Origin: Alphaproteobacteria bacterium
GTDB lineage: Bacteria; Pseudomonadota; Alphaproteobacteria; Rickettsiales; JADKJE01
Reading direction: 5' to 3'
Length of the DNA: 64,000 bases
Assembly: GCA_016722515.1 (NCBI GenBank)
Contig: JADKJE010000002.1
Coordinates: 682,001-746,000 of the forward strand
Below the pieces are notes generated by a model. It searched no databases. It had not been told where the DNA came from and saw only the letters and a program-made list of their open reading frames with translations. Both the position numbers and the translations under genes were made by a program. Of the stretch, positions 1-6,345 are shown piece after piece (position 1 is the first letter of the stretch; every line of letters begins with the position of its first letter).

Positions 1-216
1 AGTAGGTTCGGCATGATAAACCCTTTTATCTCCTTCAACACTCAGATGTGATTCAAGTTCCCTTCTAAAACCGCCTCCAGGGCTCCCTTGATCACAGAGG
101 GTCAAAACACCTCCTTCACCCATCAGGGATTTACCAGATCTGATCGACGCGATGATCTCCTGTTGCAATGGGGTTAATTCGGGGACACGGCTTTTTCTTT
201 TTGTTTGTTTCTTCAT
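1..216 (-). pseudogene. IS256-family (mutator) transposase, 5' fragment, frameshifted and cut by window edge
   Basis: Reading leftward from the ATG at 216-214, with an AGGAGA ribosome-binding site just upstream, the protein begins MKKQTKRKSRVPELT. The zero frame then turns into nonsense. Switching frame twice recovers the pattern V-L-T-P-L-I-K-x-x-L-E-A-x-L-E-G and then E-L-E-S-H-L, which is the usual N-terminal region of IS256-type transposases (a run of L-I/L-K, E-A, E-G-E followed by H-L). At least two small indels therefore break it. The remainder lies outside the window. The family call rests on this short motif only. Confidence 0.5.
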
Positions 217-696
217 AATCAGTTTCTCCTGTTGCGCTGTTATATACAGCTATTGATGAAACTGACACAGTTATTTAAACACTCCCGGAATGGAAGGGGA
301 TAGCATTACGCTAGGGGCAATGGCTAACCCTAAATCCGCGATGGTCAATAAAGATCACAATCTGTATTCTGAACTGCGCCCGTTATTTCCTTAGAAACAG
401 AGATTTTTATTTGCTGTTGATAATTTATGAAGACTGCTTTGCCTTAGACAGGATTCTTTCTGTCTTACATGGCCTAAGATGGTTTGAGGATAAAAGGGGT
501 TCTTAGTGTGAGGCGTGATGACCAACAAACTTGCTTTACATTATTGCCTATGGCTCATGCTGCTTAAAAAAGGTGAGTATGACGGCGTGTATGGGTAAGA
601 ATCCACCCTCGGTTGTTAGAAGATGAGCGGTGAGCCGAAGGCGAGCGTTCATCTAACAATCGTGGACCAAGCCCTGCGCAATATATTCAATCTATT
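217..696. other. 480-bp gene-poor stretch with an imperfect hairpin
   Basis: No convincing gene. A 24-codon frame at 320-394 (+) lacks a good ribosome-binding site and resembles nothing I know. Around 613-660 there is an imperfect inverted repeat (arms ttgttaga...gatgag and cgttcatctaacaa) just downstream of the fic stop codon. It could act as a transcription stop for fic, but it has no clear T-run. Confidence 0.3.
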
Positions 697-1788
697 CTAA
701 GATTCAATTTTCTTGATCACTTCATACAGCGCATTGAATTTATAAATGCTGGATTTTGTGCCGGAACCAACCTTTTCAACAGATAATATTTCTTTAGCAA
801 CCATTTCTTTTAATAATGCTCTTGCCGTATTAATATTAATGCCAGTTTTCTTACTAAAATAAAGTGTATCGAATTTTATTTTTTCAAATAAGAAATCAAT
901 TATTTGTATAGAAAAGGATGTCTTTAATTCACTAATCTTATCTTTTGTGTCTTTTCTTATTTGATTCAAATCCCTTATGATATTCATTGAAATTTTAGCT
1001 TGTTCTGTCATCGCTTTAATGAAAAAATAGATCCAGCTTTCCCAATCATTATGGCTGGATATATTTTCTAGGCTTGTTATATATACGTTTCTATTTTTAG
1101 CTAAATAATAGCTTGCATAGAAAAAAGGGCTTTCCACTATTTTATATTTCCGCAGTAAAAGTGGTATAAGTATCCTTCCTACTCGGCCATTCCCATCTTC
1201 AAAAGGATGGATTAATTCGAATTGCGCATGAATTATAGCAATTTTAACGAGAGGATCTAATTCATTTGGAATAGAGCTGTTAATATATTCAATAAGATTC
1301 TCTACATAATCAGTAGTTAGAAGTGGAGAAACAGGTATGTAGGTGATTTTCTGATCATATTTATTCCCGATATAGTTTTGATTTTTCTTAAATACTCCTC
1401 TTAGTTTATCTTTTCCTCTAACGTTATCTAATAGGATATGCTGAATGTTCTTAAGCAAGGAAGGTGTTATAAGATAATTTTTATCTTCTACTTCTTTAAT
1501 AGCGTATTTTAAAGCGTCTTGATAGTTTTCGATTTCTTGTATATCTAGACTTTTCCTTTCACCTATTTCATCACCAACATTAAAATTTAAGATATCTGAA
1601 ATGGTCGCAATGGTTCCTTCAATATTAGAGGATGTCACGGCTTCTTGCATGAATAACAACGTTGTTAAAATTTCCGGATTTTCAATCAGCTCAACCATCC
1701 CATCATATTTTGATATCAGAATATAAGCTTCCTTAGGGTAATCAATTTTTATATGAATAGGTAATTTTTTAAGGATAAAATCGGGCAT
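697..1788 (-). CDS. Fic family protein, class II (N-terminal inhibitory motif), probable AMP-transferase
   Basis: A 363-residue Fic-domain protein. The catalytic loop HPFEDGNGRVGR lies at about residues 194-205 and is fully canonical: the histidine acts as base and the loop binds the nucleotide phosphates. An S-x-x-x-E-G motif (SSNIEG, about 53-58) near the N-terminus matches the inhibitory helix of class II Fic proteins, which holds the enzyme off until released. The last ~70 residues look like a winged-helix segment, as in many stand-alone Fic proteins. Known family chemistry is transfer of AMP from ATP to a hydroxyl side chain of a target protein; the target here is unknown. The gene is A+T-rich and sits alone in the island, with a 30-bp phased repeat array directly upstream of its start. 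It may be a toxin-like or host-directed enzyme. Confidence 0.9.
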   Translation of the reverse strand: MPDFILKKLPIHIKIDYPKEAYILISKYDGMVELIENPEILTTLLFMQEAVTSSNIEGTIATISDILNFNVGDEIGERKSLDIQEIENYQDALKYAIKEVEDKNYLITPSLLKNIQHILLDNVRGKDKLRGVFKKNQNYIGNKYDQKITYIPVSPLLTTDYVENLIEYINSSIPNELDPLVKIAIIHAQFELIHPFEDGNGRVGRILIPLLLRKYKIVESPFFYASYYLAKNRNVYITSLENISSHNDWESWIYFFIKAMTEQAKISMNIIRDLNQIRKDTKDKISELKTSFSIQIIDFLFEKIKFDTLYFSKKTGININTARALLKEMVAKEILSVEKVGSGTKSSIYKFNALYEVIKKIES

Positions 1789-1817
1789 AAAAGCTCTCTA
1801 TTTTATTATTTTGCCAG

Positions 1818-1987
1818 CTCTGATGATATTAAAATACGGGCTGAGGGGCTAGCCTATATTATAACATTAGCAAGGGTGCTGGCCCGTATTATAATAGAGG
1901 AAGAAGATTTAGCAAGTATTAAAATACGGTCTAGGGGTTTGGCGTGTATTATAGCATCAGCAAGGCTGTTAGTCAGTATTATAATAT
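1818..1987. repeat. Six-copy array phased at exactly 30 bp (TATTATAATA core)
   Basis: The 10-bp core ATTATAATA/ATTAAAATA recurs with its ATT at 1828, 1858, 1888, 1918, 1948 and 1978, an exact 30-bp period. The 20-bp stretches between cores also repeat with a 90-bp period: copies 1 and 4 share cgg-ct-agggg, and copies 2 and 5 share cat-agcaagg-tg. The array is therefore two 90-bp higher-order units. It ends about 30 bp upstream of the fic start. Read on the minus strand, each core resembles a -10 box (TATAAT). It is not a CRISPR, because the conserved part is far too short. Confidence 0.85.
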
Positions 1988-2620
1988 AGGCTATATTGGG
2001 CGCGAAATAGTATATTTTTATTGGTCGATATAGTTATGGAGAGTTTGTTCTTGTGATGGGGTAATGAAGTAGGGGAGGTAGGTTAGGCCGGCCATGATTG
2101 GGTTAATTATCTTGAATTTAATAAATAATTAATGAAACAATAAAATATTGTAAATATGCAATGGATTCTAATTGACATTATTTAATTGCATAACTTGTAA
2201 TATTGATTATAGTTCTGGAAAAGGAGAAAATTATGCCAACTATCGCTGATAAAATTGATCAAGCTATTTAGTTTGAAAATATTGATATGAAGGTACTATA
2301 AGTACCTTTATAGAATTAATTATACACTTAAAAATGCCATCTTTGTGATGCTGTCTGAAAGGCAAAATACTTATGAAGAAAAATTGGAAGCTCTTCGTAT
2401 AGTATTTTTTTGAATGAGATGAGCAAACTTTAGGGTTTTAAATGTCTGAAGAGCGATCACTTAATACCTTATCCCGATTCGCTTCGAATATCTGTGAAAC
2501 AAAAAAGCAGCTATCTGGCATACTAGGATCATAGAAAATATGAACCAATCGATATGATGACTCTTGAGATAAAAGCTGAGTAAATAAAGATAAGGATTGG
2601 ATCGAAATTACTCGCAGAAA
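1988..2620. other. Intergenic stretch with decayed second copy of an abiEii 3' end
   Basis: About 630 bp without a real gene. At 2335-2400 the sequence aligns, with roughly 70 percent identity by eye, to the 3' end of the abiEii fragment at 4507-4580 (shared catctt-gtgatgctgt and gaa-aa-tggaagc-cttc blocks). It no longer encodes a readable protein. A 12-codon frame at 2234 (+) has a good AAGGAG site but stops at once. A 30-codon frame at 2442-2534 (+) is unrecognised. Both look like debris. Confidence 0.45.
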
Positions 2621-3415
2621 TTAATGTATAACTATATCTTGCTTCGGTGGATAGAAGATTCCTACGATCATAAAAGGATTAGTGCTTCTGCGTATATGCC
2701 AATATTTATGCGTTCCAAGAAAGAAATATAGGTCACGATTTTGAGTGAATTCATCGAAATATTTTGCTTTAAGATGGGAATAGATCATTCCTTTGTTTCC
2801 CCTATATTTATGGATTAACTTGCGCGTGAGTTGATAAATTTCCCAATCAAGAATTTGCATGCGACTTCTTTTTCCTGAGTCATCCGTAAATATATAATAA
2901 AACGAATACGGTACTTTTTCAGCAAGACGTTTTCCTATTTCCTTTCCTAACTGCATTTCAAGTACTTTATGTTGGATCTTTTTTTCGTGAATTGAGTGAT
3001 TATTTATAACCTGAAACGATATAATTTTTTCAGGTTTGAATGTAGCAAGCGAAGTGAATATAGAGGTATCCCTTGCTTCGTTTATTAACAATTGAAGATT
3101 GGTATAGACTTGATTTAAAACGATCTCCTTACGTTTGTCCCAAAGTTGGTTCGTATCAAGTTTATTAAGAGGAATTATACTACCAGCAAGCTTATAGCTC
3201 TCCGGTCTTGGATCACGAGTATCTTTAATGAGTGGAACTTGAATCCATTGATATTTAGAGAAACGTTGTTCCTTATCCATTTGCCGGAAAGAAACGGGAT
3301 ATAAGCGTACCCAACGTCCATCTTCGCAAATGCCAGCTGTACATACGGTTTCAAGGTGACTTTTAGAAGGCAGTGGGTATGTTTTTACTGTAATAAGTAT
3401 TTTTGTATCTTCCAT
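2621..3415 (-). CDS. Conserved-looking protein of unknown function, second gene of a DUF488 module
   Basis: 264 residues, soluble, no signal peptide or membrane segment. The N-terminal third has a striking pattern: I-T-V-K-T-Y-P-x-P-S near residues 8-17, then G-I-C-E-D-G-R-W-V-R-L-Y-P-V at about 28-41, then K-Y-Q-W-I and R-D-P-R-P-E-S. Such W-V-R-L-Y-P and R-P-E-S elements suggest a small beta-rich, possibly nucleic-acid-handling fold; I cannot name the family. Its ATG begins one base after the TGA of the upstream DUF488 gene (TGA-T-ATG), so the two are almost certainly translationally coupled and act together. Its position between two decayed abiEii copies suggests a defence or toxin-antitoxin context. 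Confidence 0.75.
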   Translation of the reverse strand: MEDTKILITVKTYPLPSKSHLETVCTAGICEDGRWVRLYPVSFRQMDKEQRFSKYQWIQVPLIKDTRDPRPESYKLAGSIIPLNKLDTNQLWDKRKEIVLNQVYTNLQLLINEARDTSIFTSLATFKPEKIISFQVINNHSIHEKKIQHKVLEMQLGKEIGKRLAEKVPYSFYYIFTDDSGKRSRMQILDWEIYQLTRKLIHKYRGNKGMIYSHLKAKYFDEFTQNRDLYFFLGTHKYWHIRRSTNPFMIVGIFYPPKQDIVIH

Positions 3416-3416
3416 A

Positions 3417-4265
3417 TCATAAATGCCTTATTGGATAAATAAAACCTTTCATTGATTTTAATGCGGATGTTACTTTGCTGCGATGGCAGTGATACACACT
3501 TGCTTCAAAACACGTGATGGCGATACGTTTGTGTTGTTCAAGCAAATTTAAAAGTAACTCTATTTTATCATGTTGTTTTGTAAGGGTTTGTTTATCATAT
3601 TCGTCAAACAGCTGACTATAATCATGGTCATTATTTAAATTCTGGCGTTTTTCAGAAGCAATTCCCAGGTCTGGAATATGCGTGTATTGGATACTAATCA
3701 GGGCTAGTGCGTTCTTTAGCTCCTCTTTGGAGAAGCCATATTTCTGACTAAAGGCATTTTTCCGTACGTCACATAGGAGCCGTACCTGATTTCTACGTAG
3801 GATATTTAAGTACCCTTCAAGGCTGCGTCCTTCATAACCAATGGTGAAGAAGCTTATTTCATCACAGGGAAGAGACGCATTTTCCGAGGCGGCGTAGTCA
3901 GAAAATGTTTGTTTAATATAGGAATTAAGCTCTTCAGAGCTTTTGTCTTTCCAGGCATTCTTTAATTGTTGAACAGCCATTTTTTCAAAGAGATCAAGCG
4001 AAATAGCATGACGTTCTATATTGGGTGATGCAACCCAGTCTTGTAAATTTTCTAGTTGATATTTATTTTTTAAAATAGTTTTATCGGCTTCAGCCTGGAG
4101 AGAAAAAGGTCCATTTGCTAGTGGGATGAATTCATAATAAGCGTTATTCTCACTAAACTCTGTGCAATATAAAAATAATAATTTATGAAAACGCTCGTTG
4201 GTTATAGTGCCGCCTAATTCCTGTATAACGGACATAAGAACTTTCATTCGATGGATAAGTTTCAT
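3417..4265 (-). CDS. Panacea/DUF4065-like N-terminus fused to a DUF488 domain
   Basis: 282 residues. Residues ~1-75 (R-F-H-K-L-L-F-L-Y, then P-L-A-N-G-P-F-S) resemble the Panacea/SocA (DUF4065) fold found in many antitoxins, with its K-L-x-Y and G-P-F signatures. From about residue 145 to the end there is a clear DUF488 domain: F-F-T-I-G-Y-E-G-R-S-L-E, then C-D-V-R-K-N-A-F-S-x-K-Y-G-F, then H-I-P-D-L-G-I, and near the C-terminus I-T-C-F-E-A-S-V-Y-H-C-H-R-S. DUF488 proteins have no firmly established biochemical role. This gene is first in a two-gene operon with the 264-residue protein, one base apart. A TATAAT-like element at about 4311-4316 on this strand could serve as promoter. The DUF488 call is strong; the Panacea-like call is tentative. 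Confidence 0.8.
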   Translation of the reverse strand: MKLIHRMKVLMSVIQELGGTITNERFHKLLFLYCTEFSENNAYYEFIPLANGPFSLQAEADKTILKNKYQLENLQDWVASPNIERHAISLDLFEKMAVQQLKNAWKDKSSEELNSYIKQTFSDYAASENASLPCDEISFFTIGYEGRSLEGYLNILRRNQVRLLCDVRKNAFSQKYGFSKEELKNALALISIQYTHIPDLGIASEKRQNLNNDHDYSQLFDEYDKQTLTKQHDKIELLLNLLEQHKRIAITCFEASVYHCHRSKVTSALKSMKGFIYPIRHL

Positions 4266-4506
4266 AATCGTTCTTTCTTGGTTGTAGTGGTATTAAAAGA
4301 TTCGTGTGAATTATATCAAATTCAGGGATTATTTAATAGCTTCTTGCATCTTATATACAATGTAGCAGATTGATTTTGCTGAATGCAAGTGCGCAGATGA
4401 AAATAATTTTTTCCTCGTTAAGTCCCCAAATTCCTTCGCTATGTGGAGATTGTCAAAACTAATCGAGCTAATTGGAAGGCCGGTTAATGTTATCTTTGAA
4501 AATGAA

Positions 4507-5052
4507 TTAAACCGACATCTTCGTGATGCTGTTTTGGAGGAGGCTAAGGATTTGTGAGGAAGAACTGGAAGCCTTCAATATTTTTTCCAGAGCCAAGTAT
4601 TGTTGTTGATGACTCGTACGGTTGCTAGTTTTAAGTTTTCGGATGTTATGTAATTTCCATTGAATGGCAGGGAATTTTTCAAAATCACTGAATCCAAATT
4701 TCTCCCATTCAGGTTCGCCGGCTTTAAAGCTAAGAATAAAAGAACGGTCATTATCGGTAAGCAATGTTTTAATGGTTTCATCGAGTAATAGACGGGTTGC
4801 TTCAAATTCTTCATACGTAAAATTGTCTTCCGTCATACCTTTAAAATGCTCATCCAATGTACGTGTTTGGTCGATATGGTTATGGCGTAATAATTGATGA
4901 AGTGGTTGATCACTGCTTAGCAGGCATAATAGGAAGCCACGTTTTATCTCATCTGTAAATGTGTCGTTTAGAAGCATGTATTTGATATCAAATAAATCGC
5001 GCGGATGCTGCCTATCGAGTGCTGCACATATCTTCCCAAGTCCAAATGTGAA
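4507..5052 (-). pseudogene. AbiEii-type nucleotidyltransferase, C-terminal remnant
   Basis: The frame contains K-I-C-A-A-L-D-R-Q-H-P-R-D-L-F-D-I-K-Y, the hallmark of the AbiEii/AbiGii nucleotidyltransferase toxin family, followed by the usual C-terminal helices with F-I-L-S-F-K-A-G-E-P-E-W and L-H-N-I-R-K-L. The upstream half, which should carry the GS-x-x-x-D-x-D catalytic core, is absent, and an in-frame TGA lies at about 5055. An ATG at 4977 would yield a 156-residue protein lacking the active site. The partner antitoxin AbiEi was not found. This is a decayed abortive-infection toxin, with a still shorter copy of its 3' end at about 2335-2400. Confidence 0.75.
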
Positions 5053-5076
5053 TCAGAAAATAATTTTGCAATTACC

Positions 5077-5826
5077 TCATTTGATATCATGAAGATAAAG
5101 TGCTTGTAACTTATTAGGATCAAATTCAATATCCTCTTCAATGCTGGTAATTCGAAAATCATTATCTTCTAAACTACCAATAACTCCTTGAGCGAAATAA
5201 GGATCGCCTGCTGGAAATCCCTCAGGGCCATAATGTGCTGTTTGTACACCTGTTTCAACTGGAATGGGTCTAGATTTTGCATAATTTTTCTTTTTTGGCC
5301 GTTCGTGGAAACCTATGGGTGTTATCACAGATACCCTACTTGTCCTATTTATTCGCCATGCGAATTCATATAACAACCATTCGCATGGCCCCTTATTAGG
5401 GAATGGCCAAACAAAATCCTGTTTATCAATTACTAAATATCCGCATTCTAGAGGAAGGGTAGTTGGATGCTGTCCATAACCTTCCTGGCCAGAATTCTTT
5501 CCCATTAAATATGGCAAATATCCCCCTTTCCAGAAAGGATTTAACTCGATAATTTCTTCCCAGGTGTTATCTTGATTTAATTCAATGAGGGCCTCTTTTG
5601 AGGATTGAATGTGTTTCTGGATACCCGTCATTTTCTCTTTCAATTCTTTGGCTGCATAATCATGGCTATTAGGAGCAATAGCTAAACCTCCCCAATATGA
5701 GAGGCTGATTTTTACTGGACTGTGCATTGATTTTTTTTTAATTGGCCAGTGCTTGGGATGATCTGCTGCAAAAACTTGCGTCAGACTCGATAAAACAACT
5801 ATAAAAAAAATTGCTAATATTCTCAT
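5077..5826 (-). CDS. Secreted/periplasmic protein, paralogue of the protein at 9593-10321; possible orphan immunity protein
   Basis: 249 residues from the ATG at 5826, chosen because it opens a clean signal peptide (M-R-I-L-A-I-F-F-I-V-V ending T-Q-V-F-A before A-D-H-P). The longer frame would run into an IS66 fragment. An AAAGG lies about 13 bases upstream. It shares with the 9593-10321 protein P-L-[ED]-C-G-Y-x-x-I-D-K, then W, then C-[ER]-W-L-L-Y-x-F, and near the end D-P-Y-[FY]-A-Q-G-x-I-x-x-L-E and F-R-I-x-x-I-E-E. No family is recognised. The paralogue is stop/start-coupled to a CdiA-type metalloprotease toxin, so I infer an immunity-like role; here it follows the DUF6883/DUF4926 module. 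Confidence 0.75.
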   Translation of the reverse strand: MRILAIFFIVVLSSLTQVFAADHPKHWPIKKKSMHSPVKISLSYWGGLAIAPNSHDYAAKELKEKMTGIQKHIQSSKEALIELNQDNTWEEIIELNPFWKGGYLPYLMGKNSGQEGYGQHPTTLPLECGYLVIDKQDFVWPFPNKGPCEWLLYEFAWRINRTSRVSVITPIGFHERPKKKNYAKSRPIPVETGVQTAHYGPEGFPAGDPYFAQGVIGSLEDNDFRITSIEEDIEFDPNKLQALYLHDIK

Positions 5827-5856
5827 AAATTTTTTTAAACCTTTATAGTTAAGTAC

Positions 5857-6021
5857 TTGATCGAAACAGCAAAACTTAACGGCATCAATCCACAAAAATA
5901 CCTGGCAGCCGTCCTGACAAAAATCCAAGATCATAACTCACAAAAAATCCACGAGTTGCTAGCCTGGAACCTCAAACTGGATTAAGAATTGCTAATTTAA
6001 GCGGGTTCACCGGACACTTAC
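5857..6021 (+). mobile_element. IS66-family element, 3' end remnant with terminal inverted repeat
   Basis: On the plus strand 5857-5985 encodes L-I-E-T-A-K-L-N-G-I-N-P, then L-A-A-V-L-T-K-I, then E-L-L-A-W-N ending in TAA. This is the C-terminal signature of IS66 TnpC transposases (K-L-N-G/D-x-P-Q-x-x-L-A-x-V-L ... E-L-L-P-W-N). A 21-bp sequence at 6001-6021 reads, on the other strand, GTAAGTGTCCGGTGAACCC, matching the GTAA-starting end of IS66 elements. Everything upstream of this piece is missing, and the secreted-protein gene on the opposite strand starts inside or beside it. Confidence 0.75.
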
Positions 6022-6130
6022 GAAACATCCGACTGCATAATTTCTGTTCCATAGTCAAGAATCAGTACTAATGTTTAATAGACATTATTAGTGCTACCGT
6101 ATGTGGGGGGATATCTATCAAATTATCGTA

Positions 6131-6334
6131 CTAAGAGTTGAACGGTAATAATTGTTCTGGTTGCAGGGCAAGTGCTGCGATAGTTTTACCCTTATTATCA
6201 CAAAACTCGACTTCGTATGCTAGTGTAGGCTTCGAATAAATATGAACAATAGTTCCTCTCATTCCAGCTTTAAGTTCTGTACCAGGCATATCTTTTGCCA
6301 ATACAACAACATCTAGAAGGGAATAATTATTCAT
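6131..6334 (-). CDS. DUF4926-like small immunity protein
   Basis: 67 residues, beginning M-N-N-Y-S-L-L-D-V-V-V-L and containing G-M-R-G-T-I-V, Y-E-V-E-F-C-D-N-K-G-K-T and L-x-P-E-Q-L. This D-V-V-x-L ... G-x-x-G-T-V ... Y-E-V-E-F-x-D-x-x-G-x-T ... Q-L pattern is typical of DUF4926, a small beta-barrel-like family encoded just after DUF6883-type toxins in polymorphic toxin loci. Its start lies 11 bases after the stop codon of the CdiA-like toxin gene on the same strand, the expected place for a cognate immunity gene. Likely cytoplasmic: no signal peptide. Confidence 0.75.
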   Translation of the reverse strand: MNNYSLLDVVVLAKDMPGTELKAGMRGTIVHIYSKPTLAYEVEFCDNKGKTIAALALQPEQLLPFNS

Positions 6335-6345
6335 AATATGAGTCT

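Noticed and set aside
320..394. 24-codon frame after the IS256-like fragment
   Set aside because: Too short, no convincing ribosome-binding site and no recognisable family.
1818..1987. Possible CRISPR array or protein-coding decapeptide repeat
   Set aside because: The conserved unit is only about 10 bp, with related rather than unique linkers, so it is not a CRISPR. The open plus-strand reading has no start codon or ribosome-binding site and ends in TAG.
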